A stretch of 31,573 nucleotides of DNA from IMG/VR virus record IMGVR_UViG_3300007363_000067, positions 1 to 31,573 of that record. The stretch is one strand, 5' to 3'. Position 1 is the first letter of the stretch, and each line of letters begins with the position of its first letter. The position numbers and the translations under genes are program-made. Origin of the DNA: a virus. This document shows positions 14,152 through 20,541 of this stretch, piece by piece. A model generated the notes under the pieces. It was not told the origin of the DNA. It did not search any database and saw only the letters and a program-made list of their open reading frames with translations.

Positions 14152-14267
14152 AGATTACATTTGCAATAAAGGCGGTTTGCTGAAGTAGAGGTCAGCAAGT
14201 CGTTTAGATAAAAGGGTTCCTCAACTAACCCTGCCCCGACTGCCTCTACCAGTTGGGGCTTTTTTTT
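14152..14267 (+). ncRNA. Candidate structured RNA with complementary (kissing) loops
   Basis: About 115 bases between a -7 box and a T8 run with three hairpins. H1: stem 14173-14183 with 14192-14202 (11 bp including two G-U pairs), loop AGTAGAGG. H2: AGGGTT 14213-14218 with AACCCT 14227-14232. H3: terminator stem 14233-14241 with 14251-14259, loop GCCTCTACC. Loop 1 GTAGAGG (14185-14191) is perfectly complementary to loop 3 CCTCTAC (14243-14249), allowing a 7-bp kissing interaction. It could be an independent small RNA, an attenuator controlling the replication gene at 14272, or both. No match to a known RNA family comes to mind. Confidence 0.5.
14233..14267 (+). terminator. Terminator directly before the replication initiator
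   Basis: GCCCCGACT (14233-14241) pairs with AGTTGGGGC (14251-14259) with one G-U pair and is followed by eight T residues (14260-14267). The ATG of the next gene comes 4 bases later, so the initiator must be expressed by read-through, antitermination, or a start not visible to me. Confidence 0.85.
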
Positions 14268-14271
14268 ACTC

Positions 14272-14976
14272 ATGAAGCAAATATCATGGTTTAAGTTCTG
14301 CCCAGCCGATTGGATGATGGGCCGAATATCACGCCAACCCGCCGAGGTGCAGGTGGCCTTCATCCGACTCTGCTGCGTCTATTGGAACGCAGAATGCGAG
14401 ATGTCAACCGACCACGCCGAACTGGAAGCCGATGGGCATCTTGAACGGTTACTCCAAACCCGCTTGGTAGAATCCAACGGGCCGTCTGTGTTCATCAAGT
14501 TCCTTGACATCCAATGGGAGGAAGCCAACCTGCATCGGACCAAGATGTCCCAAGCGGGCAAGCGGAGTGCTGAAAGGAGGTCAGCAAAGGTTGAAGAAAA
14601 TACAACTAAGGTTGAACCTATGTTGAACCTACCTTCAACCAATGTTGAACCTGTGTTCAATAGAGAAGAGAAGAGGAGAGAAGAGAAGAAGAGAGGAGAA
14701 GGTACTTGTGTCCTTTTTGACCAATTTTGGGCCTTGTACCCAAGGAAGACATCCAAGCAGGCCGCATCCAAAGCATTCGCCAAACTCAAGGACGAAGACC
14801 AGCAGAAGGCCATTGCAAACATCGGACGGCTCTACTCTCAAACTCCCATCCAGTTCGTACCCCACGCAGCGACCTACATCAACCAAGCCCGCTGGGAGGA
14901 CCAAGTTATACCCCGCAATGCTACCTTCAACCCACTAAACCAAACCGATGACGAACCCCTACCATCTTACCGCTGA
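14272..14976 (+). CDS. Replication initiator / helicase loader-like protein
   Basis: A 234-residue protein in two parts. The N-terminal part (residues 1-105: MKQISWFKFCPADWMMGRIS, VQVAFIRLCCVYWN) matches the winged-helix start of phage replisome organisers. The C-terminal part (FDQFWALYPRKTSKQAASKA, then PHAATYINQARWED, residues about 148-210) is the conserved module of the same proteins, thought to contact helicase. Between them is a linker (residues about 106-145) rich in Lys, Glu and Arg encoded by phased repeats and a homopurine tract, a probable origin. The gene overlaps the helicase by 29 bases. Its start sits 4 bases after a terminator. Confidence 0.75.
   Translation: MKQISWFKFCPADWMMGRISRQPAEVQVAFIRLCCVYWNAECEMSTDHAELEADGHLERLLQTRLVESNGPSVFIKFLDIQWEEANLHRTKMSQAGKRSAERRSAKVEENTTKVEPMLNLPSTNVEPVFNREEKRREEKKRGEGTCVLFDQFWALYPRKTSKQAASKAFAKLKDEDQQKAIANIGRLYSQTPIQFVPHAATYINQARWEDQVIPRNATFNPLNQTDDEPLPSYR
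14587..14702 (+). other. Candidate replication origin inside the initiator gene
   Basis: GTTGAA or its inverse recurs with helical phasing, centred near 14592, 14603 (one mismatch), 14613, 14624, 14636, 14646 and 14657, that is every 10-12 bases. ATGTTGAACCT is repeated exactly at 14620-14630 and 14642-14652, and AGGTTGAACCT at 14609-14619 is an odd palindrome. The repeats fall in different codon frames (VEP versus MLN), so they are not just a repeated peptide. A 41-base run of only A and G follows (14662-14702). The layout recalls the lambda origin within gene O. Confidence 0.5.
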
Positions 14977-16231
14977 ACGCAGGCTCCTGTCCTGCCTCAT
15001 GGACCAATTTATCAACCGAGCGGTCCTCCTCCTGCAAATTCCAGAGCGACTGTTTACAGGAAACCATGTTCTTGTTTACAGGGCCATTGAAGCCCTCCAC
15101 CGAGCGGAGCGACCCGTGGACCTGGTAGCCGTTCACAAATACCTCATCGACAACGGTCAAGCCCATGTCATCGCCGATTTCGTGGACATCTTGGACGGCA
15201 ATACCCTGACCTCCGACTGGAAGGTCTATGCCTCCGACCTCAACGAGGCTTGGAAGCAGCGAGAGGAACAACGCATCATGGACGAACTCGCTCACGACCG
15301 TGACATTCCCAAAGCCTTCGCCAGGTACCAATCTATGCAGGCGGTAGAAACCAACGCCTCGGAAACCACGGCCCACGAACTCGCAAAAGCGTTTCTGCTA
15401 AACATGAACGAGGTCCGTGAAGGAAGGCGCAAGGACTCCATCTTCCCAACTTACATATCCCCGATGGACCGAATGCTGACTGGATTCAAGCCCACCGAGT
15501 TCATTCTCTTGGGCGGCAGGCCCGCAATGGGCAAGACCCTCTTGGCCCTGCAAATCGCCATGAATCAAGCAATGGCCGACATCCCCGTCGTGTTCTTCAC
15601 GCTGGAAATGTCAGCGGAGCAACTGACCCAGCGGATGCTATCCAACCTCGCAACGATGGACGGGGCGGCATTCCTTAACCCGACCGAGCGAATCAGCACA
15701 AAAGATTTTATGGACCTTGGACAAAAAGCGGACCTCCTAAAGTCCAAGCCGCTCTATATCGTGGACTTGCACCAAGCCAACCTTGACCGCATTGAAGGGG
15801 AAATAGCGAAACTGAAAACCAAGTACGGAATTTGCGGATTCTACTTGGACTACCTCCAACTTGTAGAACCGACCAAAATAGATAAGGCCAAGCCCAAGAT
15901 TGAGCAAATGACCAACATCAGCAAGACCCTCAAAGCAATCTGCAAGCGGCAGAAGGTGTTCGGGGTCGTAGTTTCCTCCCTATCCCGTGCAACCGAGGGA
16001 CGCAGCGATCATCGCCCGATAATGTCCGACCTTCGGGAAACGGGTCAGTTGGAGTTTGACGCAGATAAAATCGGTTTTGTTTACCGCCCCTACGAACACG
16101 ACAAAAGTCAGCCAGCGGATTTGATGGAGGTCATCGTCCGCAAGAACCGCAATGGCTCGCTTGGAATTGCCGAGGTCCAATGCCACCTTCCCTACACCAA
16201 AGCCAACGAATACCCACCCCATTCCCTATGA
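14948..16231 (+). CDS. DnaB-type replicative helicase
   Basis: A 427-residue ring helicase that unwinds DNA at the replication fork. The N-terminal domain (residues 1-115, beginning AERRLLSCLM) is DnaB-like. The C-terminal RecA core has Walker A GGRPAMGKT (189-197), the catalytic Glu220 in FTLEMS, Walker B GFYLDYLQL (297-305) and the SSLSRATEGR and SDLRETGQLEFDAD blocks. The length is close to the family norm (about 450). The start overlaps the initiator gene by 29 bases and the end overlaps the methyltransferase by 4, fitting a tightly coupled replication operon. Confidence 0.9.
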   Translation: MTNPYHLTAERRLLSCLMDQFINRAVLLLQIPERLFTGNHVLVYRAIEALHRAERPVDLVAVHKYLIDNGQAHVIADFVDILDGNTLTSDWKVYASDLNEAWKQREEQRIMDELAHDRDIPKAFARYQSMQAVETNASETTAHELAKAFLLNMNEVREGRRKDSIFPTYISPMDRMLTGFKPTEFILLGGRPAMGKTLLALQIAMNQAMADIPVVFFTLEMSAEQLTQRMLSNLATMDGAAFLNPTERISTKDFMDLGQKADLLKSKPLYIVDLHQANLDRIEGEIAKLKTKYGICGFYLDYLQLVEPTKIDKAKPKIEQMTNISKTLKAICKRQKVFGVVVSSLSRATEGRSDHRPIMSDLRETGQLEFDADKIGFVYRPYEHDKSQPADLMEVIVRKNRNGSLGIAEVQCHLPYTKANEYPPHSL

Positions 16232-16875
16232 GCAAGGTAAAAGTTTTAAATCTTTATGCCTGTTTAGGCGGCAATCGGTATAAATGGGACGAGGTTACTG
16301 ATATTGAGGTTACGGCGGTTGAACTTGACCCCGAAGCAGCAAGATTGTATCAAGAAAGGTTCCAAAGCGATAAGGTTGTGGTTGCTGATGCCCATCAGTA
16401 TCTGCTTGACCACTTTAATGAATTTGACTTTATTTGGAGTTCGCCGCCTTGTCCAAGCCACTCAAAGGCAAGATTTGCGAGAAAGTCAACAACATCGGCC
16501 ATATACCCTGACTTTAAACTTTACGAAGAAATAGTATTTCTTGATAATTATTTTGAGGGAAAGTACTGCGTTGAGAATGTGGTCCCATTTTATGAGCCAT
16601 TGATACCAGGTAAAAAGAGGGGAAGGCACTTGTATTGGACGAATTTTAATTTGCCTGGTGACTTAAATGAAAGGAAGGTTAGTATAATGGAGGGCAAGGA
16701 TGAGGTCAACCGATGGTGTGAATTTCACGACTTTGATTTCTACCAATACAAAGGAAGCCAAAGGATTGACAAAATGGCCCGCAATCTTGTGGACTATGAG
16801 GCAGGCAAAACGATTTTTAGCGTAGCAATGGGCGTAGTAATTAAGTCAAAAGACAACCAACAAAGCCTTTTTTAA
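16228..16875 (+). CDS. DNA cytosine-5 methyltransferase, short form
   Basis: A 215-residue enzyme that transfers a methyl group from S-adenosylmethionine to cytosine in DNA. Motif I is LNLYACLGG (7-15), the acidic motif II residue is Glu32, and motif IV SSPPCPSHSK carries the catalytic Cys75. Motif VI is ENV (116-118), RHLYWTNF (133-140) resembles motif VIII, and RNLVDYEAGKTIF with VAMGVVI forms the end. It is shorter than typical C5 enzymes (300-400) with little room for a target-recognition domain. The start at 16228 overlaps the helicase stop. The DNA is clearly richer in A+T than both neighbours, suggesting recent acquisition. Likely protects phage DNA from restriction. Confidence 0.85.
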   Translation: MSKVKVLNLYACLGGNRYKWDEVTDIEVTAVELDPEAARLYQERFQSDKVVVADAHQYLLDHFNEFDFIWSSPPCPSHSKARFARKSTTSAIYPDFKLYEEIVFLDNYFEGKYCVENVVPFYEPLIPGKKRGRHLYWTNFNLPGDLNERKVSIMEGKDEVNRWCEFHDFDFYQYKGSQRIDKMARNLVDYEAGKTIFSVAMGVVIKSKDNQQSLF

Positions 16876-16876
16876 T

Positions 16877-17203
16877 ATGGAAGAATACAACCTCCAAGCC
16901 GCCTGCGTAAAGCTATTTGCAATGCTCCGCCCCAACGAGCAAGGTTTGCTATTCCTGAACCACAACAACCCCCGAAGCCGTTCCAACGGTTACTTCCTTA
17001 AAAACATTGGCCTGACCGCTGGAGTTGCAGACATGACCTACCTATCCCCCAAGGGTGCGGTGTTCCTTGAGTTCAAAACCCCAAAGGGCAAGCAATCCCT
17101 GTCGCAGAAATGGTGGCAGGGGGTCGTTCAAGAGGCGGGGTACAGGTACGAGGTCATCCGCTCCGTGGAAGATTTCCAACGGGTGTTGGCTGAATGTGGG
17201 TAG
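16877..17203 (+). CDS. VRR-NUC nuclease
   Basis: A 108-residue stand-alone VRR-NUC domain of the PD-(D/E)XK superfamily. Catalytic residues are Asp52 (GVADMTY), Glu65 and Lys67 (FLEFKTPKG), with Gln77 in the usual following helix (QSLSQKWW), and the end GYRYEVIRSVEDFQRVL. Such proteins resolve branched DNA or act in phage recombination. It starts one base after the methyltransferase stop, in the replication cluster, and so may help process replication or packaging intermediates. Confidence 0.85.
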   Translation: MEEYNLQAACVKLFAMLRPNEQGLLFLNHNNPRSRSNGYFLKNIGLTAGVADMTYLSPKGAVFLEFKTPKGKQSLSQKWWQGVVQEAGYRYEVIRSVEDFQRVLAECG

Positions 17204-17211
17204 AGTGTGTA

Positions 17212-17219
17212 TATCTTTG
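17212..17219 (+). promoter_or_regulatory. -7 box TATCTTTG for the small lipoprotein gene
   Basis: TATCTTTG followed by ACCC and the ATG at 17224. It is an exact -7 consensus with the same TATCTTTGACC core as at 1582 and 11277. The distance implies a leaderless transcript and a separate start for the next set of small genes. Confidence 0.5.
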
Positions 17220-17223
17220 ACCC

Positions 17224-17415
17224 ATGCACCGCATACTGCTCCTATTCCTCCTGACCGCCTGCACCAACGACCGCCCGTGGACGGTTATTGAGGTTCGGCC
17301 CAAGGGGGATGCCTGCGAGTATGTGCTATCCCGCTCCAACGGCTTCGGGCCGCAGTTAAAAAACATAACCGCACCATGCGGGAAGTATCAACTTTTCCAA
17401 ACCATAAACCCATGA
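17224..17415 (+). CDS. Small predicted lipoprotein
   Basis: A 63-residue protein whose first 13 residues form a lipoprotein signal with a lipobox: MHRILLLFLLTAC, the Cys at position 13 being the predicted lipid attachment site. The mature part (about 50 residues) has two more Cys (GDACEYVL and APCGKYQ) that could form a disulfide in the periplasm. It has its own -7 box. Roles to consider are superinfection exclusion at the outer membrane, or an outer spanin partner for 9257. No sequence match settles this. Confidence 0.65.
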   Translation: MHRILLLFLLTACTNDRPWTVIEVRPKGDACEYVLSRSNGFGPQLKNITAPCGKYQLFQTINP

Positions 17416-17564
17416 AACCAACCCCAACCGATTTCCGCCGCTGGCAGATTCACATCCGCAAGGAGTGCGTGAGTTGCTCCCGCCCCGACCGCTCCGAAAC
17501 CATCAAGGCGTGGTCCGTCAACTGGACCCTGCTCGGAAGAATCCTTCAAGCCAAAAACGCCTAA
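17412..17564 (+). CDS. Small CxxC protein
   Basis: A 50-residue basic protein with one CVSC pair (KECVSCSRPDRSE). The start at 17412 overlaps the lipoprotein stop (ATGA). A single CxxC could bind a metal with another partner. Function unknown. Confidence 0.5.
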   Translation: MKPTPTDFRRWQIHIRKECVSCSRPDRSETIKAWSVNWTLLGRILQAKNA

Positions 17565-17567
17565 CCC

Positions 17568-17750
17568 ATGCCCTGGATAAGACCCCAAGACCAAATGCCC
17601 AAGGAGGGCGAACCTGTGCTGATTACTGACAAGGAAGGAATGCAAATCGTTGCTTGGATTCCGTACGGCCAAGATGTGTGGTGTAGTGAGAACCACACCT
17701 GGTTCACTCACGAAGTCAACTACTGGATGCCCATCCCCGAAATAGTTTAA
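17568..17750 (+). CDS. DUF551-like small protein
   Basis: A 60-residue protein with the DUF551 pattern: MPWIRPQDQMPKEGEPVLIT at the start and VNYWMPIPEIV at the end (Trp-Met-Pro-x-Pro). These proteins are common in phages and have no known function. It starts 3 bases after the previous stop, inside a run of very small genes. Confidence 0.75.
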   Translation: MPWIRPQDQMPKEGEPVLITDKEGMQIVAWIPYGQDVWCSENHTWFTHEVNYWMPIPEIV

Positions 17751-17753
17751 GCC

Positions 17754-17900
17754 ATGACCACCACAAAAGAAAAAGAACTTGCTGCGTATGTAAATTATTT
17801 GACCGACAAACTCAAAATTTACAACATCTTTTTTCAGGACTTTGAAGCATGGAAAAAACGGCAATACCCAACCTTTTTTCCCCCACCCCCCAGCAAATGA
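17754..17900 (+). CDS. Tiny hypothetical protein
   Basis: A 48-residue Lys-rich helical protein (MTTTKEKELAAYVNYLTDKL) ending in a Pro-rich tail (FFPPPPSK). Its stop overlaps the ATG at 17897 (ATGA), the arrangement used throughout this genome, so I accept it. Accepting it also settles the start of the next gene. Confidence 0.5.
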   Translation: MTTTKEKELAAYVNYLTDKLKIYNIFFQDFEAWKKRQYPTFFPPPPSK

Positions 17901-18247
17901 CCCCAGCCCTCATCCACCACCTCGTTGATACCACGGCAGCCATCTTCGGCATAACGCCCGACCAGGTGCGGTCCCCGTCAAGGGAACGGCCCTGCGTTAT
18001 CGCTCGCAACATCGTGGCCGACATCGCCTACAACGAATACCTGTTCACCTTCATGGCCATCGGGAAGGAACTGAACCGCCACTACTCCACGATAATCATC
18101 AACTTGGAATCCTTCCACAACGACTGCAAGGCAAAGCCGCAACTGCGCTACCTACGGAGGCAAGTTTTCAACAATGCGCAGGAGTACTTGCAGACCGCTG
18201 AAGGGGCGTACATAACTGATACTCTGCAACTTCCGAGCGGAGAATAG
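17897..18247 (+). CDS. DnaA domain IV-like DNA-binding protein
   Basis: A 116-residue protein like the C-terminal DNA-binding domain of DnaA without the AAA+ part. The pattern is clear: DTTAAIFGITPDQVRSPSRE, IARNIVADIAYNEYLFTFMA, IGKELNRHYSTIIINLESF. The Arg in ARNIVA and the His-Tyr-Ser-Thr motif correspond to the parts of DnaA that touch the DnaA box. The start at 17897 is preferred over 17849 because of the ATGA overlap with the small gene. It may bind host DnaA boxes or a phage origin, or block host initiation; this is inference. Confidence 0.75.
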   Translation: MTPALIHHLVDTTAAIFGITPDQVRSPSRERPCVIARNIVADIAYNEYLFTFMAIGKELNRHYSTIIINLESFHNDCKAKPQLRYLRRQVFNNAQEYLQTAEGAYITDTLQLPSGE

Positions 18248-18270
18248 GGCCAAACCGCCTGCCTACCTTG

Positions 18271-18303
18271 GGGGGGTGCTTAACTGCATCCCCCTTTTTT
18301 TTT
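18271..18303 (+). terminator. Terminator at the end of the replication cluster
   Basis: A G-rich arm ending in TGC (18271-18279) pairs with GCATCCCCC (18286-18294) around a TTAACT loop and is followed by nine T residues (18295-18303). It separates the replication cluster from the sigma-like gene. Confidence 0.9.
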
Positions 18304-18305
18304 GC

Positions 18306-18313
18306 AATCTTTG
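18306..18313 (+). promoter_or_regulatory. -7-like box AATCTTTG
   Basis: One mismatch from TAnnTTTG, ending 3 bases before the ATG at 18317, right after a terminator. The spacing is the same as for the other leaderless candidates, which supports this as the start of a new transcript. Confidence 0.4.
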
Positions 18314-18316
18314 CGT

Positions 18317-18871
18317 ATGCAGTCAGCAGAACAAACGATACTGGAACTCTACCGCACGGGCGAAATCCGAAAGGCGTGCCTCACGATTACAGGCGGCGAC
18401 CCGCTTTGGCGTGACTTGGAACAAGAGTGCGTGTTAATCCTATTGGAGAAAGACCCCGCCAAAATCCTGCAAATACAGGCGCAGGGGTATTTCAAGTTCT
18501 ATGTGGTGCGCCTGCTGCTGAACCTCTACCGAGGCAAGAATAACCAGTTCGCCCAAAAGTATCGCCACCACGACCTGCTGGAGGAACTCAACCCCGATGC
18601 CCCCATATCACAGGCCGAGTACGATTCCCTCATGGACGACCTTTGGGCCATCGCCGAGGCCGAGATGGATACCTGGGCCAAGGACGGGGCGTTCCCGTAT
18701 GACAAGGAACTGCTGAAACTGCACCTGCGAACGGGGAACATGAAGAAACTCTCAAGGGACACGGGCATACCGTATCGCTCAATAATCTACTCAATAGACC
18801 AAGCCAAGGCCAAAATCAAGGCCGCCATTCAAGCACATGGACACGCTGATATTTCCCCTGCTGATAAGTAG
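18317..18871 (+). CDS. Sigma-factor-like protein
   Basis: A 184-residue protein with the layout of a small sigma-70 family factor. Residues 35-75 (LWRDLEQECVLILLEK, GYFKFYVVRLLLNLYRGKNN) resemble region 2, which binds core RNA polymerase and the -10/-7 element. Residues 130-175 (LKLHLRTGNMKKLSRDTGIP then YRSIIYSIDQAKAKIK) are a region 4-like helix-turn-helix. The ATG at 18317 is chosen over a TTG at 18302 that sits in the terminator. It stands directly before the terminase and late genes, so it may switch host polymerase to late promoters. Confidence 0.65.
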   Translation: MQSAEQTILELYRTGEIRKACLTITGGDPLWRDLEQECVLILLEKDPAKILQIQAQGYFKFYVVRLLLNLYRGKNNQFAQKYRHHDLLEELNPDAPISQAEYDSLMDDLWAIAEAEMDTWAKDGAFPYDKELLKLHLRTGNMKKLSRDTGIPYRSIIYSIDQAKAKIKAAIQAHGHADISPADK

Positions 18872-19088
18872 TTTGACCGCCCTCGCCATTGCGGAGTACC
18901 ATGTCCTCCCGCAATGGTGGTACCGGACTTGGCTTGCCCGGAACAAGCCGTTCTCCTGCGTCACCTGCCTCACCTTTTGGGTGGCGGTGGCCCTGACCTT
19001 GCCTACCTGCGGTTGGGTCCTCGCCCCCGTTTACGGCCTCGCCTCGGCGGGGTTGACCGTTGTAATCCTGCAACTGACGAACCGATGA
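18837..19088 (+). CDS. Small membrane protein with CxxC
   Basis: An 83-residue protein with three hydrophobic segments (about residues 3-22, 42-58 and 61-79) and a CVTC pair at the edge of the second (KPFSCVTCLTFWVAVAL). The pattern is like small DUF1360-type membrane proteins with CxxC-x-FW, which is a resemblance only. It overlaps the sigma-like gene by 35 bases and the next gene by 4. Possible membrane or redox function; unknown. Confidence 0.55.
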   Translation: MDTLIFPLLISSLTALAIAEYHVLPQWWYRTWLARNKPFSCVTCLTFWVAVALTLPTCGWVLAPVYGLASAGLTVVILQLTNR

Positions 19089-19360
19089 CCCAAGTGGAAT
19101 ACCTCACGGCCCAAAAGCACCGCCACTATTGGGAGCAATATCAGGCCGCCCTGTTTATGCGGTTGTCCCCCGAAGCGGTCCACGACCTGCAGACCATCCT
19201 TGTGGCCCACGGACGACCCAACACAAATTGGTGGTGCGCTGACTGCGTAAAATCGGCTCTTTCCTACATTTACCAAGAGGCGGACCAATTCGCCCAAGCC
19301 AACCAGCAACAAGTCAGTCATGCCATTACCAACCCCGAATCCCCAAGAGCCGAAGGATGA
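19085..19360 (+). CDS. Small hypothetical protein with CxxC
   Basis: A 91-residue helical protein. The centre is TNWWCADCVKSALSYIYQEA with one CxxC pair. The start overlaps the previous stop (ATGA). The end runs 41 bases into the next gene. I do not recognise it. The CxxC here and in the previous protein may be coincidence or may mark a metal site. Confidence 0.55.
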   Translation: MTQVEYLTAQKHRHYWEQYQAALFMRLSPEAVHDLQTILVAHGRPNTNWWCADCVKSALSYIYQEADQFAQANQQQVSHAITNPESPRAEG

Positions 19361-19787
19361 GTTTATCCAACGCTGCATGGGCGACGCAAAGACCAATTCC
19401 GAGTTCCCCGATGCTGGGCAACGAATGGCCGTCTGCGCTCACCTGTACGCCAACGACAAGCGACAGGAGTTCCAAACCTATGCCGACTATGGCGAAGGTG
19501 TGCGCAACAACGCCAAGAGGGGCATTGAACTCAACGAAAGAAACGGCAACAAGTGCGCCACGCAGACAGGCAAGGTCCGAGCGCAGCAACTCGCAAATGG
19601 TGAAGGGGTATCCCTTGCAACCATCAAGCGGATGCACTCCTACCTATCCCGTGCGGAAACCTACTATGACAACGCTGACAGTACCAGCGACTGCGGCTAC
19701 ATCAGTTACCTGCTTTGGGGCGGCAAAGCGGCCCTTGGGTGGTCAAGAAATAAACTGCGAGAACTTGGCGAACTCAACGAAGGTTGA
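19320..19787 (+). CDS. Conserved-type phage protein near the packaging genes
   Basis: A 155-residue protein with two recognisable blocks. The first is KDEFIQRCMGDAKTNSEFPD followed by QRMAVCAHLY. The second runs NNAKRGIELNERNGNKCATQ, KVRAQQLANGEGVSLATIKR and ISYLLWGGKAALGW. These blocks occur in Bacteroidota phage proteins, often linked to head or packaging genes, and the first also sits at the front of some protease or portal fusions. I cannot name a reaction. Four Cys residues are spread through it. The next gene is a tiny acidic protein and then the small terminase. Confidence 0.65.
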   Translation: MPLPTPNPQEPKDEFIQRCMGDAKTNSEFPDAGQRMAVCAHLYANDKRQEFQTYADYGEGVRNNAKRGIELNERNGNKCATQTGKVRAQQLANGEGVSLATIKRMHSYLSRAETYYDNADSTSDCGYISYLLWGGKAALGWSRNKLRELGELNEG

Positions 19788-19812
19788 CCCCGAAGCCCAG
19801 GTGCAGGCGAGG

Positions 19813-19953
19813 ATGGACTCCCTCATGATGGTCATCACGACCCTATGCGACTGCATTGGGGCCGTGGAGGAATCCAATGCCCCGAACGCTTTTGCGGTCA
19901 AGATGAAGATAGTGGACAAGATTGATGAACTTATTGACAAAATAGAGTATTGA
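19813..19953 (+). CDS. Tiny helical protein before the small terminase
   Basis: A 46-residue acidic helical protein (MDSLMMVITTLCDCIGAVEE, ending KMKIVDKIDELIDKIEY). The pattern of ESNxPNAFxxKMKI is one I know from small proteins before phage terminases. A GTG at 19801 or a TTG at 19765 could be the true start and would add a few residues. The stop overlaps the next ATG (TGATG). Unknown function. Confidence 0.5.
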   Translation: MDSLMMVITTLCDCIGAVEESNAPNAFAVKMKIVDKIDELIDKIEY

Positions 19954-20360
19954 TGGCTTGGCACGAAAAGTCGTTTGAAACACCTCAAGACCTTTGGGAC
20001 GCATTCGTCAAATATGCCGAAGAGGTCAAGGCAAACCCACGCCTTAAGACCGTCTTTGTGGGCAAGGATGGTGAGCAAAAACTTGAACCATTGCAGCGTC
20101 CTTTGACGATGGAGGGCTTTCAACTATTCCTCTGGGACAAGGGGATAGCCAAGGGTGCAGACCAGTATTTCACGAATCAAGGGGGCAGATACGACGATTA
20201 TGTGGAGGTCTGTTCACGCATTAAGAAATCCATCCGCAAAGACCAAATTGAGGGGGGCATGGTTGGTCAGTACAACCCCTCCATCACGCAGCGGTTGAAC
20301 GGTCTTGTAGAAAAGCAGGAAACCAGCATTACCATTGAGCAACCCCTATTCGGTGAGTGA
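19953..20360 (+). CDS. Terminase small subunit
   Basis: A 135-residue DNA-packaging protein that recognises phage DNA and feeds the large terminase. The family pattern is visible: FETPQDLWDAFVKYAEEVKA, RPLTMEGFQLFLWDKG, a central helix region with VEVCSRIKKSIRKDQIEGGM, and NPSITQRLNGLVEKQET. The ATG at 19953 is chosen; the TTG at 19950 is less likely. It sits two genes before the large terminase with a tiny MazG-like gene between. Confidence 0.8.
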   Translation: MAWHEKSFETPQDLWDAFVKYAEEVKANPRLKTVFVGKDGEQKLEPLQRPLTMEGFQLFLWDKGIAKGADQYFTNQGGRYDDYVEVCSRIKKSIRKDQIEGGMVGQYNPSITQRLNGLVEKQETSITIEQPLFGE

Positions 20361-20541
20361 TTCCATCGTTGAGAGCGTGGTTCAGCAGTTCCACGACAGG
20401 GCTGCAAAGGGCGAGGCCAAGTACGGCACGACCATGGACCGCAACGACCTGACCACGATGCAATGGATTCAGCACTTGCAGGAGGAACTGATGGATGCGG
20501 TGGTCTACCTTGAAAAGGTAAAGCAGACGGGTGGAGTTTAA
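20353..20541 (+). CDS. MazG-like / phage nucleotide pyrophosphohydrolase-type protein
   Basis: A 62-residue protein with the pattern GEAKYGTTMDRND then WIQHLQEELMDAVVYLEKV. The EExxDA motif (EELMDA) is the metal-binding half site of MazG-type all-alpha NTP pyrophosphatases, here with one helix pair, so it would act as a dimer or be a relic. The GTG start at 20353 overlaps the terminase stop; the TTG at 20335 is an alternative. It overlaps the large terminase by 11 bases. Confidence 0.65.
   Translation: MSDSIVESVVQQFHDRAAKGEAKYGTTMDRNDLTTMQWIQHLQEELMDAVVYLEKVKQTGGV

Noticed and set aside
14662-14702. Homopurine tract as mere low-complexity noise
   Set aside because: It also encodes a Glu/Lys/Arg-rich linker that is common in such initiators, so on its own it proves nothing; I keep it only as part of the origin candidate because of the phased repeats beside it.
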